NCBI GenBank assembly: GCA_963210315.1
Contig: OY723297.1
Coordinates: 806,001 to 870,000 of the forward strand
DNA length: 64,000 bases
DNA from: Rhynchopus euleeides
Lineage: Eukaryota; Euglenozoa; Diplonemea; Diplonemida; Diplonemidae
Reading direction: 5' to 3'
Numbering within the stretch: position 1 is the first letter of the stretch; every line of letters begins with the position of its first letter. A program made the position numbers and the translations under genes. Of the stretch, positions 31,737 through 43,400 are shown piece by piece. The notes below the pieces were generated by a model. It saw only the letters and a list, made by a program, of their open reading frames with translations. It was not told the origin of the DNA and searched no databases.

Positions 31737-34220
31737 TCACACCTTCATGACAGATTCCTGCTGACTTGCAGGCTGGGGTTGGAGGTTGTCTGCCTCGGGC
31801 TCCATTTCCAGGAACTGCTGCAGCGACACACTCTCAGAGGAGGGACGGCTACGGAGTGTGAACACAACGAGACCGAGGCAGGCAGCAATGCTTGCAATCG
31901 CCACGGCAACCCACACGACAGGGGACAGGGTGTCGTCGTCATCATCGGCGGGGTCGGTCGGCACAGGTCGGTGTGCCCCGACTTCGCCAGCAGACACAGC
32001 AGCAGCAAGCACGCCAGCACTGTCAGGACCGCCTTCGCCAGTGAAGGTGGTGGTGACCTGCGTGGAACCGTCAGGCATCGCCTCCTCGGTGGCATCGATG
32101 GTGCCGAGGGGCCGCCCTGTCAGGCGTGCCACGGTGCGCCTGTGCTCCTCCTTATCGAACGGGCCCTTCGTCACGGAGACCACCGTGCCGGTGACAGGTG
32201 CAGTCGGGGGCACCGTGCCCTGAGGTGTGAGGGTCTCGCCCGGGGCAGCGGTGATCACAGCTGAGGCGTCAGTGGCGGCTGCAGGGGATGCCGTGGCAAC
32301 AGGCAGGCCTGCAGGTGCGTCACTGGGAGGGAGAGGTGTAGGTGCAGGTGCAGGCGGTGCACTACCATCCTTGCACAGACCAGGGTTCTTCGTGAAGACA
32401 GAGGCAGGCGGCTCCACAAGACCACCCGAACCCTGCTCGTACGGCTTCGTCCCAGACCAGTACCCCCTCCCGCGCTCTCCGTACTGACACCCGATCCACC
32501 ACCACGTGCCCTTCCAGCCTGACGGTCCAGGACCTCCGCACTTCTGCGCAGCACAGCCCATGGCGTAGATGTTGGACGACGCCATCTGTGTGTAGTGCGA
32601 CGTGACACCCTTCGACTTGTCCTTGGCGTAGTCGTAGTCCTTCTTCTCCTTCCACCAACCCTTCCCGATGAATGCAACGGTCCCGTCAGCAAGCTTGTCC
32701 GGACACCCAGTCCCAGCACAGTACGCCATGTTCTCGCCGAGGTACTTGTAGCCACCCACGTCCTTCCGGTGCTTTTCCTGCTTGGAGTGCGGCCACTTGG
32801 GGTTGCAGCTGCTCAGCCAGCTCGCCATGTTCTTCGCGATGTTGGTGTCCCAACGCACCTTCCGCATGCCCTTCGCAGGTGGGGATGTGGAAGCACGCCA
32901 CGTGTTGTGCTGGTCAAGGATCAGCTGCTCCCACTCGGTGAGTGCACACGAACTGCCGGAAGGGCTGCCAGGTGCGGCTGTCGGCGGGGAGGACGTGGCA
33001 ACAGCTACAGGTGTGATTGTCTTCGACGGAGTTGTGACAGGTGCAGGGGTCATCGGTGCGGTTGTCGGCACAGTCGGTGTGACAGGAGCAGGCGTTGCAG
33101 GTGCCATTGTCGGAGGGGAAGAAGTGGCGGGAGCAGGAGTTGCAGGTGCAGCTGTCGGTGAGGTCGGGCTAGCTGTGGCAGGTACCGGTGTTGCAGGTGC
33201 GGGAGTCGGCGTCACAGGCGCAGGGGTCACCGGTGCGGTTGTCGGTGAGGGAGGTGTTGCAGGTACGGGAGTCGGCGGAGAATATGTCACAGGCGCAGGG
33301 GCCACCGGTGCGGTTGTCGGTGAGGGAGGTGTGGCAGTTGCAGGGGCCGTTGTGGGCAGTGAAGACGTGGCAGGAGCAGGAGTTGCAGGTGCGATGGTCG
33401 GCAAAGGAGGTGTGGCAGTTGCAGGGACCACGGTCAGAGGGGCAGACGTGACAGGTGACAGCGTTGCAGGTGCCACTGTCGGCGGGGAAGGCGTGATCGA
33501 TGCAGCACTTGCAGGTGCGGGAGTCAGCGGGGCAGCTGTCACAGGAGGAGGGGTTGTCGGTGCGAGTGTCAGCGGGGAAGACGTGACAGCAGCACCACCA
33601 TCCTTGCACAGACCAGGGTTCTTCGTGAAGACAGAGGCAGGCGGCTCCACAAGACCACCCGAACCCTGCTCGTACGGCCTCTTCCCGTTCCAGTACCCCC
33701 TCCCGCGCTCTCCGTACTGGCACCCGAGCCACCACCACGTGCCCTTCCAGCCTGACGGTCCAGGACCTCCGCACTTCTGTATAGCACACCCAATGGCGTA
33801 GATGTTGGACGACGCCATCTGTGTGTAGTGCGCCGTGGGACCCTTCGACTTGTCCTTGGCGTAGTCGTAGTCCTTCTTCTCCTTCCACCAACGCCTCCCG
33901 ATGAATGCAACGGTCCCGTCAGCAAGCTCGTCCGGACATCCAATCCCAGTACAGTACGCCGTGTTCTCGCCAAGGTACTTGTAGCCACCCACGTCCTTCC
34001 GGTGCTTTTCCTGCTTGGAGTGCGGCCACTTGGGGTTGCAGCTGCTCAGCCAGCTCGCCATGTTCTTCGCGATGTTGGTGTCCCAACGCACCTTCCGCAT
34101 GCCCTTCGCAGGTGGGGATGTGGAAGCACGCCACGTGTTGTGCTGGTCAAGGATCAGCTGCTCCCACTCCGTCAGCTGACAGGCAGCAAACATACCCGCA
34201 CTCACCAGTGCGAGCAACAT
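31737..34220 (-). CDS. Type I membrane protein with two CAP (SCP/PR-1) domains and mucin-like linker
   Basis: The ATG at 34220 is chosen because MLLALVSAGMFAACQ is a good signal peptide. The product is 827 residues. CAP domain 1 spans ~16-205 and CAP domain 2 ~424-615; they are almost identical. Both keep the HNTWR helix, GEN and HYTQM motifs, so the cavity His/Glu residues (H27, E85 and H131 in domain 1) are present. Between them lies a ~215-residue Thr/Ala/Pro/Val-rich linker of the mucin type, probably O-glycosylated. A stalk follows, then a TM helix (~764-787, VVWVAVAIASIAACLGLVVF) and a short cytoplasmic tail. CAP proteins are secreted or surface proteins with lipid-binding or protease-related roles; the role here is unknown. 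Confidence 0.93.
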   Translation of the reverse strand: MLLALVSAGMFAACQLTEWEQLILDQHNTWRASTSPPAKGMRKVRWDTNIAKNMASWLSSCNPKWPHSKQEKHRKDVGGYKYLGENTAYCTGIGCPDELADGTVAFIGRRWWKEKKDYDYAKDKSKGPTAHYTQMASSNIYAIGCAIQKCGGPGPSGWKGTWWWLGCQYGERGRGYWNGKRPYEQGSGGLVEPPASVFTKNPGLCKDGGAAVTSSPLTLAPTTPPPVTAAPLTPAPASAASITPSPPTVAPATLSPVTSAPLTVVPATATPPLPTIAPATPAPATSSLPTTAPATATPPSPTTAPVAPAPVTYSPPTPVPATPPSPTTAPVTPAPVTPTPAPATPVPATASPTSPTAAPATPAPATSSPPTMAPATPAPVTPTVPTTAPMTPAPVTTPSKTITPVAVATSSPPTAAPGSPSGSSCALTEWEQLILDQHNTWRASTSPPAKGMRKVRWDTNIAKNMASWLSSCNPKWPHSKQEKHRKDVGGYKYLGENMAYCAGTGCPDKLADGTVAFIGKGWWKEKKDYDYAKDKSKGVTSHYTQMASSNIYAMGCAAQKCGGPGPSGWKGTWWWIGCQYGERGRGYWSGTKPYEQGSGGLVEPPASVFTKNPGLCKDGSAPPAPAPTPLPPSDAPAGLPVATASPAAATDASAVITAAPGETLTPQGTVPPTAPVTGTVVSVTKGPFDKEEHRRTVARLTGRPLGTIDATEEAMPDGSTQVTTTFTGEGGPDSAGVLAAAVSAGEVGAHRPVPTDPADDDDDTLSPVVWVAVAIASIAACLGLVVFTLRSRPSSESVSLQQFLEMEPEADNLQPQPASQQESVMKV

Positions 34221-34661
34221 CTTACGCTCCGTGATCTGTTTGATGTGTCGTTGTGAATGTGGAAGCTTGAGAGGCAACTGCATGCAGCATCGCACAAATG
34301 CACTGGCCAATACGCACTCCCTAAACAAAGCACTCAAAAATACGTGGCCAGCCGCTCACGTCTTGCGACACTGCACATGCCCCTCGAGACTGTGTCCGGG
34401 TGAGCGAGGCGAGGTGGCGGGGCCAACGGGCGCCGTAATTTCCGATGCCAAATCAATTCGTGGTCGGGAAGGATGCCAGGGGGCGCGGCCGCGGTGCTCC
34501 AAACGGGACGCTCCTAGCGGGAGGCTCTACCCCACCCCCACCCCAACACTGCTGTGCACTCTGACACCCCAGATCCAAAAGAAAAACACGGCACAACAAG
34601 CAGGCCCCTGGAAAGGTGCCATGCCGGACCGCCCTCCCCCCGAAGCCACCCCCACACGACA
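34221..34661. other. Upstream region of the CAP gene
   Basis: No gene was seen. It should hold the CAP gene promoter, but there is no clear TATA box. Confidence 0.3.
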
Positions 34662-34770
34662 CTACACCGCAGCAGTGTCGGGCACCAGCTCGCCGTGCCG
34701 TCTTTCGTCCTCCTCCAGCAGCCACACCATCTCGAGGTATCCGCAAGCGGTATGGTTGTCTGTATCGTGG
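34662..34770 (-). CDS. Terminal exon of an unidentified gene (fragment)
   Basis: After a good acceptor (CCTTCACAG, AG at 34772-34771) a frame of 35 codons ends in TAG (34664-34662) and includes GYLEMVWLLEEDERRHGELV, with clearly protein-like composition. No partner exon is evident, because the mosaic repeat cluster begins at 34866 just upstream. It may be a gene interrupted by the repeat, with the repeat now inside an intron, or a dead 3' end. Confidence 0.45.
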
Positions 34771-34865
34771 CTGTGAAGGACATGTAGCTCGACACCTCCT
34801 CAGCATCCCCACCCCACCACGGCCCGTCCGCTTTGGAGGAGGGCAGGATGGTCACATCGCATGCG

Positions 34866-35865
34866 GTAGACACGCGACCGTAAACGCCCTTTGGCAGCAT
34901 CTCACAGGAAGCTCTCTCGCATCTCACAGGAACTCGGCGTGAGCAGTGCATGGAGGGCACAGCTCACTTCCTAGGAGTTTGTTCGGTTTGCGGTTGCGTG
35001 GTGTGATGTGATGGTGTCAGGAGTCTGTCTGGGTGACTCATCTCCACCGCATTGACTAGGGATAGGCGGAGCAGCGGCCGTCCTTCCCTTGCCTTAGGTG
35101 CGGTGTTGCAACTCATTTTCATTTCTTCATCCCTTACACCACAACGAGGCTCAGACGTGAGAGCTGTGTCTGCATGCCCTGAAGGGCGTCAAGGTGGGCT
35201 GCAAGTCTGCAAACAGGCAGCACCAGCTCTCTGTCGTGTCGATCATACGCACTCGTGTGGTGGTGTCTTCTGGGCTGTATCGCCAGGTCTTGGGAGTTTG
35301 GGTGTGCGTGGGTGCCATATCCGGTAGACACGCGACCGTAAACGCCCTTTGTGGTGGTTGCAGCATCCCACAGGAAGCTCTCGCATCTCACAGGAACTCG
35401 GCGTGAGCAGTGCATGGAGGGCACAGCTCACTTCCTAGGAGTTTGTTCGGTTTTCCATTGTGTAGTGCAGTACAGTGCGGTGTGATATGCAGGGTGAGAA
35501 GATGGGAAGTCAGAAAATTTGAAAATAGGCAACCTTTTTCTATCAAGAAGGTCAGAAGCAAGACTGGCGTTGAAGGTTTGCGTGTTGTGTCATCATCCGT
35601 GTCATCCGTGCACTGTATTGCGACACGGGTCAGCCCTCGACCTATTCTTTAGAATGCTCATATTCAGCCCTTTTGGGTAGAATGCATGGAAGTTCCGTGT
35701 GGAAATGTCATCATGTGTCGGAACACCCTCGACAGTGGGAGGGGGTGTGATGTGGTGTGGTGTCATGTGTGTGCACCTGCAGCACGTCTCTCTCGCATCT
35801 CACAGGAACTCGGCGTGAGCAGTGCATGGAGGGCACAGCTCACTTCCTAGGAGTTTGTTCGATAT
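34866..35865 (+). repeat. Mosaic repeat cluster, right copy
   Basis: Modules in order: shortened A (34866-34990), C (34999-35115), full A (35141-35602) and B (35637-35865). Each A or B ends in the same ~70-bp box finishing CTAGGAGTTTGTTCG. The module order differs from the left copy (398-1672) although the orientation is the same. Both borders abut gene fragments, the exon ending at 34662 and the coding piece starting about 35870. Confidence 0.85.
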
Positions 35866-35869
35866 TGCA

Positions 35870-36240
35870 TTGTGAGGTGACGCAGGCGACGGCAAGGAAG
35901 GCCTTTGACGTGGCCAACCCCACACCCCATGATGCTGTCAAGGCGTACAAGGAGGGGGCGGATTCACCCACCGAGACTGCGTACGTGAAGAAGCCAATCT
36001 TCCTCAAGGACGCCACTTCGGCCAAGAGCACCGTGGACTATCACCTCGATAGTGTTGTGAGCGACGTGGGGGTCAAGCGGGATTCCAAGAAAGCAAGAAG
36101 TCCTCGCTCAACAAGAAAGTAAAGAAGCCTTCGAGCAAGACGGCTGCAAAGAAGTGGACAGATGCATTGTCACAAGGCGGGGGCGAGGGCGGTTGGGGCG
36201 AGTGGTTCACTGTCCTTCCGACAAACCCCTTCATTTTCTG
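35870..36240 (+). pseudogene. Coding fragment abutting the repeat, one frameshift
   Basis: Directly after the repeat a plus-strand frame reads VTQATARKAFDVANPTPHD and continues protein-like to about 36090. A +1 shift is then needed to continue as KKSSLNKKVKKPSSKTAAKK and on to a stop near 36240. The first part is acidic/neutral and the last part Lys/Ser-rich. There is no ATG and no clear splice acceptor except CTAG|G inside the repeat box. I do not recognise the family. It is best read as a truncated, frameshifted 3' end. Confidence 0.45.
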
Positions 36241-37138
36241 AACCGCTGTGCCCCCTGTTTCCCTCTGTCGCGTCACCCTCCCCCCTACCCACCCTCTGAG
36301 AGTCAGCGGCAATAATGGGGCCACTTTGTGTGCCTTCGCTCCGCGGTTGCCAACAAAGTCCACTTTTTTTGACGCATTTCTCCACAGCTGTTGTGAGAAA
36401 ACCGCCGAAGATTGACAACTGGATAATCCACCGAAGAGCGATGCCACACACACACGCCCTCCCTTTTGCCCCTAAAAAGCAATCAAGCCTGCGGAGCACT
36501 GCCAGAATATAACCCACTGCTGTGATAGCTGTCAGGCTGAGACCTCCCATATCCATGCATGCATCATGCAGACGAGGCGAAGGCACTACACCCTCCCCAC
36601 AGCAAGCTGTTGTCTTCGTGCTCCTCTGGCAAGGGAAAACCCCCCCCCCATTCCCCTCCTTGAACCTCAACTACCGGGTTCCCTGCACAGAGGAAGTGAA
36701 AATAATCCAACTACGGTGCTCGGCACAGGTTCCAAATTCGACTTGCACCTGCTGTGATGAACTTTTTTCGTAGAAAATAAACTGAAGAATAGGTTACCAT
36801 AGGATCTAGAGTTGGGAATGGTGGGGTGGGGGGGGGAAAGGTTCATGTGGTTGCGAGCCAGTGAAAATGAAGTGAGGGGGTAAGGGGGAGGAAGACGGGG
36901 GGGGGATGGGCAGCTTTTTTTGTCTGACTTGACAAAATTTTCCCATCCCCACCCCTCCCCCACCCAACCCCTCGAGGGAACGACACCACCCAGGCATCAC
37001 ACACAGCACCCGAATCCGCAGGCTAGGCTAGGGGGCGTGGGGGGTTTTTGGGGGGGGGCAGCACTGCTGTGGGATGCAAAGGCCGCCACTCTGCACTGTA
37101 CAAAGGGCAGAGGGCTAGTGGAGGTGGTGTGAAGCGCA
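36241..37138. other. Intergenic stretch
   Basis: It contains short homopolymer runs (C8-C9, G8-G9). No gene, RNA or repeat was recognised. Confidence 0.4.
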
Positions 37139-37741
37139 TCACCAGTCGTCGTCGTCACGCACCTTGCGTGCGAAGGTGATCTTCGGGCCAGAGCCACCGC
37201 CAGACTGTGAGGGGGGGACAGGGAAGTGTGCGTGGGCAAAGCGAAAACCCCCTCCATTTCAGAAACGCAGCAAAGCTGAAAAATCGTTCCGAATCTGGGA
37301 CACCCCTCACCCCCCCCCCCGTTTCAACCGTTGCCCGTGTTGCAGCACATGCGCGAAAAGTTCAGCGCATGCCTCAAGGCGGTGTGAAGGTATAAACTGA
37401 TCCTGATCCCCTTGGCGCCCATCCTCCATCCTGAGCAAGCCAGCTGCCACACAACATACCTGGTCGTTCATTGCCTCCAAAAGCTGCTTCAGCTTGCCGT
37501 CCGACACAGGGGGTGCCAGGCGCCCTTGCCGGACGCTCTGGATCACGTAGTTCTCCACAGCGCGCGCCTTCTCCGGCTTCACCACAGCGATACGCTTCAC
37601 GCGCTCCCGCGCCTCGGAGTCGAGGATGGCACGCAGGGTGGCGTCACGCTGGTCCTCCATCTGCTGCTGCTGCTGCTGCTGCTTCGCATGCTCCTCAGCG
37701 CTCATCGGCTGCTGCTCCTGCTGCTGCTGCTGGCCCTCCAT
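37139..37741 (-). CDS. PDCD5: PDCD5 homologue (two exons)
   Basis: Exon 1 is 37741-37460 (94 codons) and exon 2 is 37204-37139 (21 codons plus TGA); the phase-0 junction NDQ|SGG and a 255-bp GTATGTTG...CACAG intron fit. The product is 115 residues; human PDCD5 is 125. The hallmark LVKPEK-type segment appears as IAVVKPEKARAVENYVIQ, preceded by the LDSEARERVKR helix. Exon 2 gives KITFARKVRDDDDW, matching the family's basic-then-acidic C-terminus. The N-terminus has two Gln runs (residues 4-11 and 21-27) in place of the usual acidic helix. PDCD5 binds DNA and chaperonin/TIP60-linked complexes and is widely conserved in eukaryotes and archaea. Confidence 0.93.
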
Positions 37742-39116
37742 TGTACGGCCTCCGATATCGCAACTTTCCCTGCAGGGGGTGTGGGGTAGAAGAGTGTCTG
37801 CGGCACCACCGCGCTGCAAACGGGTGCCATGTCACAAGGGCGCCGAAAAGAATGGGGGTGAGGTTCTGCCCTCCGCGGCCGAGCTTTTTTTTTGCTGCTT
37901 CGGAATGCCCAAAGCCGGTGTGCAAAGGACGGCCAGCCCTTTTTTTTGGCGTGCAATGCGCCCCTCCCCACCCCCTCCCCCACCCTCTTTTCCCAGCCGA
38001 ACCTCTTCGATCCCCCCCCCCCCCCCGTGTTTTGTGGAAAAGTTCCATTCGGGTCATATTTTTGTTGCACGCACAGACGTGTGCGCTGTGTGTGTGTGTG
38101 CGGTGTGTCCTCTCCCCCTTCTGTCTACCTCACCACCGCCTGAAGACAACGCGTGTGTTGGTTTTGGTATTCCATGTTCTTTTTGTTTTCGGGTGGGTAG
38201 CGTGACGCAACCCACACCACGTGTTTTAAACGACGAACGGTTTTTGAGCGATTCTCCTCTCAGTGGCAGGGGGGGGAGGGGGGGAGTGGTCGGTGGGTTG
38301 CCCCCACTGGATAAAAAATGCCAGACACACACCACACGCAGGCACGGCAGCCTCGCCACATGTATTCCAACAACCAGCGTGCCGGCTTGGCTGGATGTGA
38401 CTTCGCTACTCACCACCGTGGTTTTGGGAACCCCCAAGATGTGAGGCATCAGCGCCGAAACCGTGACGGTGTGACACCTTAGCAGGATTTCTTTTCTGAA
38501 CTTTAGGACACAGGATATACCCCACGGCTTGCTCGCAACAATGTTGCTGTTTTTGAAACGAGGTCCCATCGAGACATAAAGGGGCGGGGGGGACAAAGAC
38601 ACCACAGTTCAAAAAATGGTCGCATCAAAACCGGACCGGCACACACCACATGGGTCGAGAGACCGCGCCCTTTTATTCGTTCTGTTCTGTTCTGTTTGCT
38701 AGATCATTTTTCATTCATTTTGCCATTCTTGGCTTTGGCTAGTTACGGAATGAGCAGGGGTGCCAGACACACACACAGTGTTTTTTTTGGACAGTTTGAA
38801 CAAATTCAGGCCACGTTCTTGGCAGCCTCCCGCTGAGAGGGGAAGACAGTCCTAGCAGGGTCCAAACAGGTTTCTGCTCTGGAATCTTTCTCGGTTCAAA
38901 GCACGCATATCCAAAGCATCCCATACCCCCCCCCCCTTCCACCCCCAGCTGCTCACACAGCATCCCCTTCCGCCACAAACAGCGGGGGAAAAAAACGGAA
39001 GCGGGGCAAATTTCCAAATCAAAGAAGAATCGCATCACTGGAAGTAACGAATTTTGATGTAAAGGGGGATGTGCAATAAAAACTGGTGGTGGTGGGGGGG
39101 GGGGGGGGGGGGGGGG
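37742..39116. other. Gene-free, homopolymer-rich stretch
   Basis: It has T8-T9, C14 (about 38013-38026) and a 23-bp G-run (39094-39116) at the border of the TIR element. Small GT tracts occur near 38090. No coding frame was recognised. Confidence 0.5.
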
Positions 39117-39118
39117 TA

Positions 39119-40462
39119 GGGGTGGGTATACCCCCCCCTATACGCGTGAGAAAATAACATTTTTCGGGAACACCAAAAAGTACCTCAGAAAGCCATGTAA
39201 AGGGTGCCAATGTGCCCAGATCGTCCCAAAAGTGTTTTGTGGTGGAGATTTCACCACCAGATCAACCTCAGTGCTGATATTTTGGCATTCTAAAAAATTT
39301 GCCCATCGGTGGTTCCTACGGTGCCCCCCGGATAGGCACTGCACACTCACTCACACCCCTTCACATGGCTAGTGCCACCCCACAAGCCTGTTACCAAGAA
39401 AATATCACCCTCGGGAACCAGCTCGCGCAGACTGTAGAACGAGGCTACTCCCGCATGCCAGATTCTCTCGCAATCGACACTCTTCTCCATGACGACATGC
39501 TGCCTGTGTTGAGCGCCGCACTGTGCCACAGTTAAACTCAGTCACTTCTGAAAACTCATCTTCGCGAAGAACTGGGCGCTCCTGGTGAGATATTAGCAGC
39601 TGAGGCGCAATCATTTCGATAGGCTCAAGGCACGCCTCCAAACCCTCACGAAATTCAAAGTCCAAACACCTGCCTGCCAGCATGGGAACCAATGCCTGGC
39701 TGCGCACACTGCAGCACTGTCAACAGCAGGAATGCACAGACACGCAGCAGGTGAACTGAGTTACTATGCACAAATTTGCTGAATTCGAAGCAAATGACGA
39801 GGAGGCTTTTGCAAACCACCCGAATCGATGGAAGTCATTCCTGTGACACCTGGCTCTGTTGAGGGGCGTGATAGACGAATTGCCCATCAGGCGAGGCACA
39901 GGCGCGCCCTGAAGCGCAATCGTATTGACGAGCTTCGGGTGCTCTGTGAAAGAAATATACTGGCTGTGAATACCGACAGCCATCTGATTTTTCAGCAGGG
40001 CTCCACGCAGGATAACAAGACCATACAGGCCCATACCTGTCGGGATATGCACATCGAGATCAATCCATACAGGCAATCTGTGCCTATCCAGGCCTGTACA
40101 GGCCAAGGCACGCCTATACGTGCATGTAATTCGCGCAAAAATCAGTGGGACAGGGGCACAATCGTCGAAACTCGTGTCCGGGCAATTTCCGACACCCCCT
40201 TCACCACGCCTACCCCCTATTGTGCCAGCAAAAGGGCGTGTCCAGCAAACAGAGGTGGGCCTACGGTACCACCAGGAACCACCGGTGGGCAAATTTTCCG
40301 GAACCCCAAAAAACACCCCATAAGGCCCCACAAATGGTGTTGGTGGCCTCAGGATATCATTCTGGCACCCTTTGGGGTCGGTGCGTGTGTCAGGTAGGGG
40401 CTGAGAGGTGTTTAGAGCGTGTCCTGAAAATACCCATTTTCTCACAGGGGTATACCCGCCCC
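39119..40462 (+). mobile_element. 1.34-kb TIR transposon, copy 1, TA target duplication
   Basis: The left end reads GGGGTGGGTATACCCC; the inverted right end reads GGGGCGGGTATACCCC. TA lies on both sides (39117-39118 and 40463-40464) and beyond it are G-tracts. A second TIR block, GTGAGAAAAT, follows a few bases inside. The interior holds protein-like pieces in several frames (for example MHKFAEFEANDEEAFANH at about 39765-39820, then RALKRNRIDELRVLCERN) separated by stops. It is a non-autonomous or dead element, possibly Tc1/mariner-like by its TA duplication. Confidence 0.85.
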
Positions 40463-40464
40463 TA

Positions 40465-43400
40465 GGGGGGGGGGGGTGGGGGGTGTGCGGGGGGGTTTTG
40501 AATCGGAACCAGAACCGACAAAACAAAAGGCTTTTTGTGTGAAGAAACATGGTGCGCGGGAGACAGGGGGGGGGGGGGGGGGTGGGGATGGGGGGGAGGG
40601 GTTGGGGTGCGCGACAACCTTTGCCCCCACCCCCACCCCCTCCACCTCCCCACCTCCACACCCCATAAGGCACCACATCGCCACTCCATCGGGGACGCAG
40701 CAGTACGATCCTGCGGGCGAGGTTTCAAACATGAAACACGCCACGATCATAATGCAAGGCACCGCACTCACAGGGGCAGATACGACATCGCTCACATCAA
40801 CTCACTTGGTGGGCTGGCCCTCTGCAGTCCTGGGAGGCCCTCACTGCCCCGACACCGATTTCTGCCTGTGGCTTCGATGAGATTCTCCCCTCGATGCACG
40901 ACTTTCACCTTCCCTGTATCTGGGACCCTTGATTGGTGCACCGTGTTGCAACTCGTTGTGATGGAGGGGCGATCCCTGTGCTAAATGGAAGCCGGGTTGG
41001 CATGACAACTGTGAGCAGGTTCGCTCTGATTATTCTGCACGAATCGGAACAGCAAACTGAAATGCACCTGAGAGTCAAGCACCCCTTCTGTTTACAACCT
41101 TTGCCTGTGGTGTTTTTTTGTTGTGTGCGTTTCGAGCAGGACGTAACATGCAATGCTCCCAGTGGCACCACGATCTATCGAAAATGTTCAAAAGTGTCTT
41201 CAGGTTTAACTTGTCACATCACATGCCCTATGATATGTTACCAGGTGTAACGAAGTCACCGTGCGGTGGTGTGTGTCTGTGTGTAGGGTGAATGTGCGTT
41301 CCTTGAATAACTTATACGCTGGTTGGGACCACACGCGCTGGCTGGGCCCCCCCTCCCCACCCAGTGACAGAGACGGCCGAAAAAATGCAAAGAAAAAATC
41401 AAATCATCGAACGCACCACTCACTCAATAGCAGGTTGGGTCCGAAACGCCAGTGAATGAGATCGGGGTCGGGTGGTAGGGGAGGTTGGGGGCCGTTTGGG
41501 TCGTTTTGGGGAGAAAGACAGAGATATCCACAAAGACAGAGAGAGAGAGTGCGAGAGAGAGAGAGCACGGCATTGCCATGATACGCCCACTGCAACCGGA
41601 TGAAGAACGGGTGCAGGAGGCGCGACTGGCTATAGTGGTGCGGTTACTGTTCACACATCGCTTTTGAAATTTTGCTTTGGAGTCGTGGCACCGGCCCCGA
41701 AGGGTCACGAGCCTGACTGTGAAGAGCTGTGCAGAAGGTTTTCACAAGAAGACACTCCTAAAGGCACCGTAATCACCTCAATTATTGTATGGGCAGCCGA
41801 GTGCAACCCCTGCCTTGCAGAAGAGGCAGTCGAAAGACAAGGGCTGATGAGAAGAGTGCCGAAAGGCATCAGTGTGTCGGAAGAAACAGTCACAAGAGGG
41901 CCCTGTGATCTGCGTGCCTTGAGAGATCAGCGTTTCTTTTTCTTGAGGCAATATACGGCATGCAGGCGTGCAGCTATAGAGTGGGGTGCACCCTACCCCC
42001 GAGGCACGGCACACTCGGGACAGTCTTGAAAACAAAAGATCGGGGGGAAAAGAAGTGCGTGTGCTGGAATTGAAAGAGAAAGAGAGAACTTGTTTTATAG
42101 GTAGCTGTTGCGCGAGGCCTCTGCGGATGGTGATTCGGGCGGGAAGGGCAGGAACAAACTTCCACCACGGCACCAGTCGAGCACTTCACACAGGTGATAC
42201 CGGTGGGATCACTGGTGAAAATGCGACTGACGCCAGCGGGCCACAAGTTGGAGTTAACTGGCTTCGCCAGGCGATCCGACTATTGAATGGCCCTGCTTGT
42301 CCGTGGCGTCCGCATCGCCCCCATCCCTCCCTCCTCAGCACCTCCTGGATGCGCAGTGTGATTGCTGTGACGCAAAACAAGTTCCCTTCGCAACGATACA
42401 CTATGCGAGCAACGGTGATTGCTCTGGTAGCTTCAGGGCGACTGCACCCGGCGGCACATAAGAGAGACAGAGAGAGAGAGAGAGAGACAGAGAATCGATC
42501 AGTTTGAACTTATGTTGGCCGTGCTCGTGTGGCACTCCCCGCAAAAGCTTGACCCCATCTTCGGAACGCCTAGATTTGACCTGCACGACCATCCCCGACC
42601 ATGGCATACACAAATTTCTTCGGGTATCCAACAGTCATAAAAGGTCTTGAGAAGGGCAGGCGACACCCAACAAGGACGGGGGTGCGCTGCTTCATTTGCC
42701 CCAAATGGCTCAAAATACCGTCAAAGCCACAAGGCGCAGTCTGAGGGGGGCTTCTCTCCCTGTGACTTGTATGTGAGAGTGCGCAACTCGTGCGCTTCGC
42801 GCACTGGTTGCATTACAACTCATGTACGGCATCCACAGACGCCATTACTCTCAACCCGCACAACTGTGTCACGCTGCATCGCGCGATCGCTTGTGCCTTG
42901 CAAAGGTGGGTGGGGTGGGGGGCGATGATGAGGAATATTCGCACGGAAAAAAAACGGGGGCGGCCAAAAAAACGAACAGCAATGAAGAAAACGTTCAAAT
43001 CGTTCAAAAGATCGAAAGGGGCTGGAATACTTCTTTTGTTAGGAATAAACCGGGGGATACGGTCCCAAATACTGAGTACCATCGTTCAGATCGTTCTGCA
43101 GAACATATGAGAAGGGCAGGCGAGCGGGTCGGGGAGACCCTGCAGGCCATGTTTGCTAGAAGATAACTCCACCCCCCCCCCCCCGCCCCACCCCCAGTGC
43201 TGTGGGCCACCAGGGCCTTTCTCGCGCCAACCAGCTTAGCTTGGCCGTGATCAGCGGCACCGCATCTGTTCTCTCACGCACCGAGCAGCAGCCAAAGAAC
43301 GAATCGTACAAATAGAACCAGAACACCGAAGAAGACAATCACGAATTTTTCAAGACAGAAAATAGGGGCCGGTGTGAGCGAGAGACTCCATCCGTCACCG

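Noticed and set aside
34774..34960. Extension of the 34662-34770 exon upstream as coding (SSKADGPWWGGDAEEVSSYM)
   Set aside because: It is in a different frame from the terminal exon, separated by a good 3' splice site, and runs straight into the repeat. It may be coding by chance, so I did not annotate it.
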